Positions 50,808 through 58,656 of a DNA stretch of 60,011 nucleotides are shown here, in pieces (positions within the stretch are counted from its first letter, which is position 1; each line of letters opens with the position of its first letter). Position numbers and translations under genes: made by a program. The DNA comes from an uncultured Clostridia bacterium (lineage in GTDB: Bacteria > Bacillota > Clostridia > Christensenellales > CAG-138), in NCBI GenBank assembly GCA_937900325.1, contig CALCEX010000282.1, positions 1 through 60,011 on the forward strand. Reading direction: 5' to 3'. The notes under the pieces are model-generated. The model did not search any database, was not told the DNA's origin, and saw only the letters and a list, made by a program, of their open reading frames with translations.

Positions 50808-52448
50808 TTATGCCTTAAAGCTGTCCTTAAGGCCTACTATCCTGTTGAATACCGGATGCTCCGCCGTATAGTCGGGGTCGGCGCAGAAGTAGCCGGTGCG
50901 CATGAACTGGCAGCGGTAGCCTGGCTCCTTTTGCGCAAGCTCGGGCTCTATCAGGGCGTTGACCACCGTAAGCGAATTCGGATTGAGCCGCTCGGTAAAG
51001 TCCTTTTCCTCGCCCTCCGCCTCGGGCAGCAGCAGGTCCTCATAAAGGCGTACCTCGGCGGGCCTTGCGTCATTGGCGTTGAGCCAGTGTATCGTTCCCT
51101 TTATCTTGCGCTCGCACTCGCCGCCCTTTGTCTCCGGGTCGTAGGTGCAGTACACGGCGGTGACTCTGCCGTTTTCATCCGTATCCCAGCGGGAGCATTT
51201 GACGACATATGCGCCCTTGAGGCGCACCTCCCCGCCGGGCTTGAGGCGGAAATATTTCTTTGGCGCGTCGCAGTTGAAGTCCTCCCGCTCTATGTAAAGC
51301 TCCCGTCCGAAGCTGACCCTGCGCCTGCCCGTGGAGCAATCCGGCAGGTATTCCACCTCCGCCTCCTCGGTCTTGCCCTCCGGCCAGTTCTCAACGATAA
51401 GCTTGAGGGGATCCAGTATGGCCATCATGCGGGGGGCGTGGGCGTTAAGGTCCTCCCTTACGCAGTGCTCCAGCATGGCCGTTTCGACCACGGAATCCGC
51501 CTTGGCGACGCCTACCCTGCCCATGAAGTCCCGTATGGAGGCGGGGGTGTAGCCCCTGCGCCTGAGCCCGCACAGCGTCGGCATACGGGGATCGTCCCAG
51601 CCGGAAACGTATTTTTCCTCCACCAGCCTGCGGAGATACCGCTTGCTCATTATGGTATTGGTTATGTTCAGCCGGGCGAACTCTATCTGCCTCGGCTTGT
51701 TCTGGAAGCCGCAGTTGTCTATTACCCAGTTGTAAAGCGGCCTGTGCGCCTCGAACTCCAGCGAACACAGGGAATGGGTCACGCCCTCTATGGCGTCCTG
51801 TATTGGATGGGCAAAGTCGTACATGGGGTATATGCACCACTTATCCCCCTGCCTGTGGTGGCGCATATGCAGTATGCGGTACATGGCGGGATCCCGCATA
51901 TTGAGGTTTGGGGAGGCCATGTCTATCTTGGCGCGCAGCGTCCTGCTGCCGTCCGGGAATTCGCCCTTCTTCATGCGCTCAAAGAGATCGAGGTTCTCCT
52001 CGACGCTCCTGTTCCGCCAGGGGGAATTCCTGCCCGGCTCGGTGAGCGTGCCGCGGTATTCCCGCATCTCGTCCTTGTTGAGATCGCACACATAGGCCTT
52101 GCCGTCCTTTATGAGCTTTACCGCAAGCTCATAGCAGGTGTCGAAATAGTCGGAGCCGTAGCATATCCTGGCCCAATGGAAGCCCAGCCAGGATATATCC
52201 TTCTCTATGGCGTCCACAAATTCCTCGTCCTCCTTGGTGGGATTGGTGTCGTCAAAGCGGAGGTTGCAGTCCCCGCCGAACTCCTCCGCCATGGAAAAGT
52301 CTATGGTCAGCGCCTTGACGTGGCCTATGTGCAGATAGCCGTTCGGCTCGGGCGGGAAGCGGGTACGTATGTGGGTAAGGCCCTTTTCCCTTATGTCCTC
52401 TTCGATGAATTCCTCGATAAAGTTCTTTGGCGTGCGCATTTCTTCCAT
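50808..52448 (-). CDS. glnS: glutamine--tRNA ligase
   Basis: A 546-residue class I synthetase charging tRNA-Gln directly. The HIGH motif is FPPEPNGYLHIGHVKALTI (about 31-49), followed by FDDTNPTKEDEEFV; the KMSKS-type motif reads IMSKRYLRRLV. The C-terminal two-barrel anticodon domain (EREDFNCDAPKKYFRLKPGG) is present. Length matches E. coli GlnRS (554). Many bacillota lack GlnRS and use GatCAB, so its presence, next to gltX, is a lineage marker or an ancient transfer. ATG 52448 follows GAAAGGGC. Confidence 0.95.
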   Translation of the reverse strand: MEEMRTPKNFIEEFIEEDIREKGLTHIRTRFPPEPNGYLHIGHVKALTIDFSMAEEFGGDCNLRFDDTNPTKEDEEFVDAIEKDISWLGFHWARICYGSDYFDTCYELAVKLIKDGKAYVCDLNKDEMREYRGTLTEPGRNSPWRNRSVEENLDLFERMKKGEFPDGSRTLRAKIDMASPNLNMRDPAMYRILHMRHHRQGDKWCIYPMYDFAHPIQDAIEGVTHSLCSLEFEAHRPLYNWVIDNCGFQNKPRQIEFARLNITNTIMSKRYLRRLVEEKYVSGWDDPRMPTLCGLRRRGYTPASIRDFMGRVGVAKADSVVETAMLEHCVREDLNAHAPRMMAILDPLKLIVENWPEGKTEEAEVEYLPDCSTGRRRVSFGRELYIEREDFNCDAPKKYFRLKPGGEVRLKGAYVVKCSRWDTDENGRVTAVYCTYDPETKGGECERKIKGTIHWLNANDARPAEVRLYEDLLLPEAEGEEKDFTERLNPNSLTVVNALIEPELAQKEPGYRCQFMRTGYFCADPDYTAEHPVFNRIVGLKDSFKA

Positions 52449-52589
52449 GGTTATACAAAAGCCCTTTCAGTAAGCATTAAATAATCGGCATTATCTACGT
52501 ATCATAATATTATCCTTCAATATGGGGGTGATGTCAATAAAAAACGGCGGAAAAGCCTTACTTCCCGCCGCATCCGGGTCTGCCGCGCC

Positions 52590-52844
52590 CTATGCGTTTT
52601 TCTTCATGGCGTCCTTCAGCAGCCGGGCAAGCTGATCCGAGCAGGAGGTAGCCTTGCAGCCGCAGGTTATGCCGCTAAGGCGGCGTATGACCTCATTGGC
52701 GTCGGCGCCCTCGCACATCGCCCCCAGAGCTTTAAGGTTTCCGTTGCAGCCGCCGGTATATTTCAGGTTGTGTATCTTTCCGTCCGTTACGTCCAGGTCT
52801 ATCCGGGTAGAGCATACTCCCTTCGGGTAAAGCGTGTAATGCAT
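52590..52844 (-). CDS. TSCPD domain protein (TIGR03905 type)
   Basis: An 84-residue protein that spans one TSCPD domain. It has conserved cysteines in GGCNGNLKALG, CEGADANEV, GITCGCKATSCSDQLARLL. This domain also occurs at the C terminus of some class II ribonucleotide reductases, where its cysteines are thought to help metal or redox chemistry. As a free-standing protein its role is unknown. Start ATG 52844 follows AAAGGAC. It is a single gene; a cluster of hairpins lies on its upstream side. Confidence 0.88.
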   Translation of the reverse strand: MHYTLYPKGVCSTRIDLDVTDGKIHNLKYTGGCNGNLKALGAMCEGADANEVIRRLSGITCGCKATSCSDQLARLLKDAMKKNA

Positions 52845-52911
52845 TTTAAAATGTCCTTTCTCTTCCGTATATTTTCCTTTGTTTTATCAGCCTGCCAAAA
52901 ACTTGAGGTTG

Positions 52912-53076
52912 TTAAGGGGCCGCAGCCCCTTAAGCTTTTTCCGGCTTTGACGACATGTGCGTCAAAACGGATAAAAACCGAAGGTTTTTCTTCTCTGCGG
53001 GTTTTGCCGCCCGGGAACGAATGTGAGAGGCAAAACCCGAAAGAAGCTCGCAAAAGTGGTCTTGCCACTTTTGCGA
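52912..53076. repeat. cluster of five consecutive hairpins
   Basis: Five perfect inverted repeats in 165 bases: 52912-52933 (TTAAGGGGC arms), 52946-52966 (TTTGACG), 52973-52989 (AAAAACC), 52998-53039 (CGGGTTTTGCC) and 53048-53076 (TCGCAAAAGTGG, 12-base stem, 5-base loop). They lie between dapF and the TSCPD gene. The 52973 hairpin has T runs on both strands and could act as a terminator. Confidence 0.6.
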
Positions 53077-53081
53077 AATGA

Positions 53082-53900
53082 TTATATGCTGCCTTCGAAT
53101 ACTTCCTCCGCAGGGCCGGTCATATAAATATGCCCGTTTTCCGCCCATTCTATCAAAAGCTCGCCAAGGGCAAGGCGCACCCTGACCCTGCGCCCCGCAA
53201 GGCCCGCCAAACTTGCGCATACCGCGGCGGCGCAGCTTCCGGTGCCGCAGGCCAGCGTCCTGCCGCAGCCCCTTTCCCATGTGCGTACAGAGAGGCTGCC
53301 GTCCGGCTCCGCCTTTACGAAATTCACGTTCACCCCGGCGGGGAAAAGCGGGTGCCTTTCAAGCGCCGGGCCGTATCTGAGTATTTCCTCCTCTGTGGCC
53401 TCCCCGAACACCGCTATGTGCGGCACGCCGGTGTTGACGGCGGAGACGGTGAAGCTCCTGCCCCGCGCATCTATGGTTTCGAGGCGGCATATCCCCTCGC
53501 CCTCCATGGGTATATCCTTCTTTTCAAGCAGCGGCTCCCCCATATCCACCCTTACGGCGGCGACGGCGCCGCCCTCCCGTATCAGCTCCGCCAGCCTTAT
53601 GCCCGCCGGCGTTTCTATTTTTATCGGGTTTGACCTGGCCAGGCCCCGCTCATACGCGAACTTCGCGAAGCAGCGTATGCCGTTTCCGCACATCTCGGCG
53701 ACGCTGCCGTCGCTGTTGAGAAGGCGCATTTGCAGATCCGCCCTTTGAGAGGGCATTACCATCAGCAGCCCGTCCGCCCCTATGCCGGCGCGCCTGTCGC
53801 AGAGGCGGCGCGCATCGTCCGGTGTAGGGAAATATCCGCCCCCGGTGGCGTCCGTCACTATGAAGTCGTTGCCCAGCCCATGCATCTTGGTAAATATCAC
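53082..53900 (-). CDS. dapF: diaminopimelate epimerase
   Basis: A 272-residue PLP-independent epimerase that converts LL- to meso-diaminopimelate for lysine and peptidoglycan. The two catalytic cysteines are in EMCGNGIRCFAKF (about residue 71) and LACGTGSCAAAV (about residue 221). The fold's two halves are both complete. Start ATG 53900 has GAGGGCG about 9 bases upstream. No other dap gene is near. Its 3' side ends six bases before the last hairpin of the cluster. Confidence 0.95.
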   Translation of the reverse strand: MIFTKMHGLGNDFIVTDATGGGYFPTPDDARRLCDRRAGIGADGLLMVMPSQRADLQMRLLNSDGSVAEMCGNGIRCFAKFAYERGLARSNPIKIETPAGIRLAELIREGGAVAAVRVDMGEPLLEKKDIPMEGEGICRLETIDARGRSFTVSAVNTGVPHIAVFGEATEEEILRYGPALERHPLFPAGVNVNFVKAEPDGSLSVRTWERGCGRTLACGTGSCAAAVCASLAGLAGRRVRVRLALGELLIEWAENGHIYMTGPAEEVFEGSI

Positions 53901-54095
53901 GGCTCGCCCTCCTCTGCCGAAAACAGCCTGCGTATTTTATTTATTATACCCGCAGCGCCGCCCTCTGGCAATGCCTCCATGGAGGGGCGAATTGTGAATA
54001 AACCGGGGCTTTAACGGATAATTCACAGGGTATGTATGTACAATTCGGGCATTTTGGATTATTATTTAATGTGGATTATTAAAATGGAGATGTAT

Positions 54096-55007
54096 ATGGA
54101 CAAATTGCATTTTATAGTAAACCCTGTTGCGGGCGGTACCAGCGCAATAGATAAGTTCGGCACCGTCAAAGGTATGCTGGACGATATGAAGGTCCCTTAT
54201 ACCTATGAGTTTACCCAATGCAAGGGCCACGGCAGGGAGCTTGCCAGGTCTGCCGTGGAGCATGGTGAAAAGTATATAATAGCCGTGGGCGGCGACGGCA
54301 CGGTGAACGAAGTGGCTTCCGCCCTTGCGGGTACCGGTTCGGTGATGGGCATACTGCCCTTCGGCACGGGAAACGACATGGTAAAGGTGCTGGGGATACC
54401 CACCGAGCCACGCGAGGCGTTAAACGTCATATTGGCGGACAGGCCGAGGGCAATGGACGCGGGATACGTAAACGACAAATTTTTCGTGAACGTGTCGGGC
54501 TTCGGGTTTGACGTGGACGTGCTGCTCAAGCACGAAAAATATAAAAAACGCTTCAGGGGGATGCTGCCTTACCTTTTCGGCATAGTCGATGCCCTAACCC
54601 ATCTTCGTACCCTGCACCTGACGCTGCACGACGGCGAGCGGACATGGAAGAAGGACGCGCTGATAGTATCGGTAGGCAACGGCGCGTACATAGGCGGCGG
54701 CATGAAGGCGACGCCCTTCGCCGATCCCTTCGACGGGCTTTTTGAGGTGAGCGTGATAAGCAGCATAAGCAGGGCAAAGTTCTTAAGGCTGCTCCCCTCC
54801 TTCATAAAGGGCAGGCATACCGGGCTTCCCGAGGTGGAATACTTCCGCACAAAGGAGCTTTATGTGGAATGCCCCGAGGAATGCCTGATAAACTACGACG
54901 GCGAGCTGGGCTCCGGAATGCCCGCGAGGTACAGGATAGTGCCCGGCGCAGTAAATATGCTGGTACCGCAGGATACGGCAAAGGCAAATACAGAAGAAAA
55001 GAAGTAA
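54096..55007 (+). CDS. diacylglycerol kinase-family lipid kinase, copy 1
   Basis: A 303-residue soluble lipid kinase of the DgkB/YegS family. The nucleotide loop is VNPVAGGTSAIDKF (about 8-21), the catalytic glycine-rich motif is GGDGTVNEVASAL (about 66-78), and the FGTGNDMVKVLGI motif follows. The expected reaction is phosphorylation of diacylglycerol or a related lipid in recycling of lipoteichoic acid by-products. ATG 54096 follows GGAG; earlier in-frame ATGs lack a site. The next gene is a homologue 10 bases downstream. Confidence 0.88.
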   Translation: MDKLHFIVNPVAGGTSAIDKFGTVKGMLDDMKVPYTYEFTQCKGHGRELARSAVEHGEKYIIAVGGDGTVNEVASALAGTGSVMGILPFGTGNDMVKVLGIPTEPREALNVILADRPRAMDAGYVNDKFFVNVSGFGFDVDVLLKHEKYKKRFRGMLPYLFGIVDALTHLRTLHLTLHDGERTWKKDALIVSVGNGAYIGGGMKATPFADPFDGLFEVSVISSISRAKFLRLLPSFIKGRHTGLPEVEYFRTKELYVECPEECLINYDGELGSGMPARYRIVPGAVNMLVPQDTAKANTEEKK

Positions 55008-55017
55008 AGACCTTACA

Positions 55018-55911
55018 ATGTGCGATCGTTTTTTCGTAGTGAACCCGGCGTCCGGCTCCGGCAGGGCAAGGAAGCTTTTTGAGGGGCTGCTTCCGCAGAT
55101 AGAAAAAAGCGGCTTGAGCTTCGAGTGGCGGTATACCACCGGCAAGGGCCATGCGAAAGAGCTGGCGGAGGAGGCCGCAAAAAGAGGCTGCCGGCGGGTG
55201 ATATCCGTTGGCGGCGACGGCACCGCCAACGAGGTAGCCGGGGCGCTTATAGGCTCGGATACCGAGATGGGGATACTCCCCTTCGGCACGGGCAACGACT
55301 TCGCAAAGGCCGTGGGCCTGCCCGCCGATCCCGGCGCGGCGCTGAGGACGGCGCTTTATGGAGAGACGCAGTCAGTAGACGCCGCGACGGCAAACGACAG
55401 GCCCTTCATAAATGTCGGCGGCACCGGCTTCGATGTGGACGTGATACTCAACACCGAGAAATTCAAAAAGAGGTTCAACGGAATGCTGCCCTATATGCTT
55501 GGCATATTCCAGAGCCTTATGCACCTTAAGCCCGTCACCTTCCGGATAACGGCGGACGGGGAAAGCTTTACCGAGCGGGCGCTGCTCTTCAACGCCTGCA
55601 ACGGCACCCATTTCGCCGGGGGGATGCACGTTGCGCCCATGGCAAGCCCAAAGGACGGGCTGCTTGACGTATGCATACTCCGGGCAATAAGCGTACCGCA
55701 GTTTCTATTGCTTCTGCCCCGCTATACAAGGGGCGCGCACACGGCCTCAAGGCACATCCGCTACTTCAAGGCAAAGGAAATAACGGTAAGGTGCGACAGC
55801 GAAAACATAATCAACCTCGACGGGGAGCTGGATTCCTCCACCCCCGCAACATTCAGAGTATTGCCCGGGGCGATAAAGCTTGCGCTTCCGGGAGAAAAAG
55901 GGAACAGATGA
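55018..55911 (+). CDS. diacylglycerol kinase-family lipid kinase, copy 2
   Basis: A 297-residue paralogue of the preceding gene, with VNPASGSGRARKLF, GGDGTANEVAGAL and PFGTGNDFAKAVGL at matching places. The two proteins align over their full length but have diverged widely, so the duplication is old. Both share NTEKFKKRFNGMLPYMLGI-like segments. Whether the two act on different lipids cannot be told. The stop overlaps the start of the next gene (ATGA), so translation is coupled. Confidence 0.88.
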   Translation: MCDRFFVVNPASGSGRARKLFEGLLPQIEKSGLSFEWRYTTGKGHAKELAEEAAKRGCRRVISVGGDGTANEVAGALIGSDTEMGILPFGTGNDFAKAVGLPADPGAALRTALYGETQSVDAATANDRPFINVGGTGFDVDVILNTEKFKKRFNGMLPYMLGIFQSLMHLKPVTFRITADGESFTERALLFNACNGTHFAGGMHVAPMASPKDGLLDVCILRAISVPQFLLLLPRYTRGAHTASRHIRYFKAKEITVRCDSENIINLDGELDSSTPATFRVLPGAIKLALPGEKGNR

Positions 55912-57017
55912 GAAAGAAACGCTATGTTGTAAAGCAGCGCAGCCGCATGATACTGCGCATAGGCATACTGGCGCTGGGGGCGCTGCTGATATCAGGGCTG
56001 GTTTTCGGCCTCATACACCTGCTCAAAAGCACCAGGAAGGGCGCGAAGGAGCTTACGGAGCTTCCCTTTGCGGATACCGCCAACTACACCTATACCGGCT
56101 CCGGCTTTCTTTACTTTCAGGATGGCAGGCTTTGCTATAATGATATAGCGGACAGCCGCAAGGATACCTCATACAAGATAAACACCGACGAGCTGAAGCT
56201 CACAGCCTCCGACAGCATATCGGTGCTGTACCATGATACGGCGGTGCAGATAGTGGGCTCGGACGCCCCCATAGCCATCTCCGGAAAGGTGCTTGGCGTA
56301 AAGTGCTCCCAGGCCCATGTAGCGGTTCTTAGTGAGGACAGCGCGGGCAAGACCGCCATAGTGATATACGACAGCACGGGGACGCAGACCGACCAGATGG
56401 ACTTTGACGCGGCCGACCTTATAGATTTCGGCTTTTCCGACAGGCAGGACGAAACATTATGGACGCTTGAGCTGGAGCTTTCCGCCTCCACGCCGGTATG
56501 CGCCGTTACCACCTACAACCTTGCCACCAAGCGCACCACCGGCGTAATAAACGTACAGGGCCAGCTGGTCGGAGACGTAATATTCACGGATAAAAGCCTG
56601 TTCCTTTCCTGCACGAGCGACCTTATACGCTATACGCTCTCGGGCAGCAGCGAGGCCTATCGCATATCCGTATACGGCTGGAAGCTGGCGGACAGCAGCA
56701 TAGGAGAATCCCCCATACTGCTTTATAAGCAGCGGGGAGGCAGCGACAGCATACTCAGGCTGTATACCGTACCCGAGGGTGACGTGGGCAGCGCCGCCAT
56801 AGGCACCGTACACCCGCCGGAGGGGGCTCTTGCGGAGTTTCTCATAAAGGGCAATCTCATGATATATACCCCTACCGCCGCATACACCTACTCCGCCGCC
56901 GGAAAGCTGCTCTCCACCGAGGAGCTGCCCATAGAGATAGACGGGGCGAAAAAGCTTTCCGATAACCACATAATGCTCAGCAGCGAAGGCAAGCTGTATG
57001 TCAGCGTGACCAAGTAG
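55908..57017 (+). CDS. membrane-anchored protein with propeller-like outer domain
   Basis: A 369-residue single-pass protein. A basic N terminus (RKKRYVVKQRSR) and one membrane helix (about 14-36) precede an outer domain of repeating beta-strand segments (SGFLYFQDGRLCYND, SISVLYHDTAVQIVGSDAP, AVLSEDSAGKTAIVIYDSTG), which resembles a beta-propeller. It may match DUF5711, common in clostridia, but I cannot confirm that. It is coupled to the lipid kinase gene through ATGA. The long upstream frame overlapping that kinase is a shadow. Function unknown. Confidence 0.7.
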   Translation: MRKKRYVVKQRSRMILRIGILALGALLISGLVFGLIHLLKSTRKGAKELTELPFADTANYTYTGSGFLYFQDGRLCYNDIADSRKDTSYKINTDELKLTASDSISVLYHDTAVQIVGSDAPIAISGKVLGVKCSQAHVAVLSEDSAGKTAIVIYDSTGTQTDQMDFDAADLIDFGFSDRQDETLWTLELELSASTPVCAVTTYNLATKRTTGVINVQGQLVGDVIFTDKSLFLSCTSDLIRYTLSGSSEAYRISVYGWKLADSSIGESPILLYKQRGGSDSILRLYTVPEGDVGSAAIGTVHPPEGALAEFLIKGNLMIYTPTAAYTYSAAGKLLSTEELPIEIDGAKKLSDNHIMLSSEGKLYVSVTK

Positions 57018-57080
57018 CATAAGGCCGTAAACGGCGCCGGGCTCTTTGCGGGGCAGGCCGATATAAAAGGAGGGAAAGCA

Positions 57081-57782
57081 TTGAACGTCATAGACGCGGT
57101 ATCCATATGTATATTGGTGCTGTTCGTACTCTCAGGCATATATAAGGGGTTTATTTCCACGCTGCTGAGCATAGGCGCGTACTTTGTTTCGGCAGCGCTG
57201 GGCTTCCTGCTCAAGCCCCTCGGGGCGAGCCTTATAAAGCACAGCGACAGCCTGTTCAATATGATGCTCTACTACACCGAGGGCAGCGAGTTTATCGCCA
57301 ACCCGGAATACGTCCGCATGGAAATATCCTCCCTCTCCACGGCGGAGATAAACGACATAATCGCCTCCTCCAATCTGCCCTTTCCAATGGGCAGGGAAAT
57401 CGCAAAAAACATCGCGCGGGAGGCCTTCGCGGATCAGGGCATAGTGACGCTTGGGGACTACTTCAACCAGACCATAGTGGGCGTATTCATAAACATACTG
57501 GTATTTCTGGCGTGCTTCATTACAATACGCGCGATACTCGCGCTGGTGATAAACGGGGCGGACTATGCCGATCCCTTCCCGATGCTCAGGAGCCACGACG
57601 GCATACTGGGCGGCGCGCTGGGCCTTTTGCGCGGAATGCTGGCGCTGCTGCTGATATTCATGCTGGTACCCATAGCGCTTACGGTGCTGGGGCAGTTTGA
57701 TCTTATAACCAGCATGGTGGACGACTCAGTGCTGGCCAGGGTGTTTTACCGGCTGAATCTGCTCATAAGCCTGGCGGCATAA
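57081..57782 (+). CDS. CvpA family membrane protein
   Basis: A 233-residue membrane protein with about four helices (AVSICILVLFVLSGIYKGFI, LLSIGAYFVSAALGFL, TIVGVFINILVFLACFI, LGLLRGMLALLLIFML). The N-terminal D-x-hydrophobic...GIYKGF segment matches CvpA/colicin V production proteins, as does the GGALGLLRG loop. A polar insert of about 80 residues separates helices 2 and 3. The start is a TTG at 57081 with AAAAGGAGGG 6 bases upstream. The family has no settled function. Confidence 0.75.
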   Translation: MNVIDAVSICILVLFVLSGIYKGFISTLLSIGAYFVSAALGFLLKPLGASLIKHSDSLFNMMLYYTEGSEFIANPEYVRMEISSLSTAEINDIIASSNLPFPMGREIAKNIAREAFADQGIVTLGDYFNQTIVGVFINILVFLACFITIRAILALVINGADYADPFPMLRSHDGILGGALGLLRGMLALLLIFMLVPIALTVLGQFDLITSMVDDSVLARVFYRLNLLISLAA

Positions 57783-57807
57783 AATAATTTACTCACCGGA
57801 GGAAACC

Positions 57808-58656
57808 ATGTACCTTGCCTCGAACTGGAAGGATTACGAAATAATCGACGCGGGCGGCGGCAACAAGCACGAGCGCTGGGCCGACGTCACCCTGCTTCGG
57901 CCGGACCCCCAGGCCGTTTGGCCAATGAAGGAGCCGAGAAGCGTACACGCGAGATATATCCGCAGCTCCTCCGGCGGCGGCCACTGGGAATACGGCAAGG
58001 CGCTGCCGGAAAGCTGGAAAATACGCTACCGGGACCTTACCTTTATCGTCCGCCCGACCGGCTTCAAGCATACCGGCCTTTTCCCGGAGCAGGCGGTGAA
58101 CTGGGACTGGATGCGGGGCATAGTCGAAAGGAGCGGCAAGCCCTTCCGCGCGCTGAACCTTTTCGCCTACACCGGCGGCGCGACGGCGGCGCTCGCGGCC
58201 AGCGGGGCGGAGGTTGTGCATGTGGACGCGGCGAAGGGCATGGTGGCCTGGGCGAAGGACAACCTTGCGGCGAGCGGCCTTTCCTCCGCGCCGGTGCGCT
58301 TCATAGTGGACGACGTTATGAAGTTCGTATTGCGGGAGCAGCGCCGGGGAAGGACCTATCACGGCATACTCATGGACCCGCCGAGCTACGGGCGCGGCCC
58401 GAACGGCGAAATGTGGAAGATCGAGGACGACCTTTACCCGCTGGTGGAGGAATGCGTAAAGCTGCTGGACCAGGACGCCCGCTTCTTCCTCATAAATTCC
58501 TACACGACCGGCCTCGCGCCGAGCGTGCTCTCAAACGTGCTAAGGTGCGCCCTGGGCGGGCGGGGCGGCAGCATAGCCTCAGACGAGGTGGGCCTGCCCA
58601 TAACCCGCGGCGGCATGGTGCTGCCCTGCGGCGCTTCCGGCAGGTGGGAAGCATGA
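57808..58656 (+). CDS. class I SAM-dependent methyltransferase, RlmI/RlmK-like
   Basis: A 282-residue rRNA-type methyltransferase. The SAM motif I is NLFAYTGGATAALAASGA (about 115-132), followed by VVHVDAAKGMVAWAKDNL; the catalytic region is GILMDPPSYGRGPNGE (about 188-203). These match the RlmI/RlmK (23S rRNA m5C/m7G) group, without an N-terminal PUA domain. ATG 57808 follows GGAGG. It overlaps the pseudouridine synthase gene by 4 bases, which supports a joint role in RNA modification. Confidence 0.88.
   Translation: MYLASNWKDYEIIDAGGGNKHERWADVTLLRPDPQAVWPMKEPRSVHARYIRSSSGGGHWEYGKALPESWKIRYRDLTFIVRPTGFKHTGLFPEQAVNWDWMRGIVERSGKPFRALNLFAYTGGATAALAASGAEVVHVDAAKGMVAWAKDNLAASGLSSAPVRFIVDDVMKFVLREQRRGRTYHGILMDPPSYGRGPNGEMWKIEDDLYPLVEECVKLLDQDARFFLINSYTTGLAPSVLSNVLRCALGGRGGSIASDEVGLPITRGGMVLPCGASGRWEA

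Noticed and set aside
52770..53081. 103-codon plus-strand frame and 89-codon minus-strand frame between the TSCPD gene and dapF
   Set aside because: Both run through the hairpin cluster, with residue patterns dictated by the palindromes and no supporting start signals.
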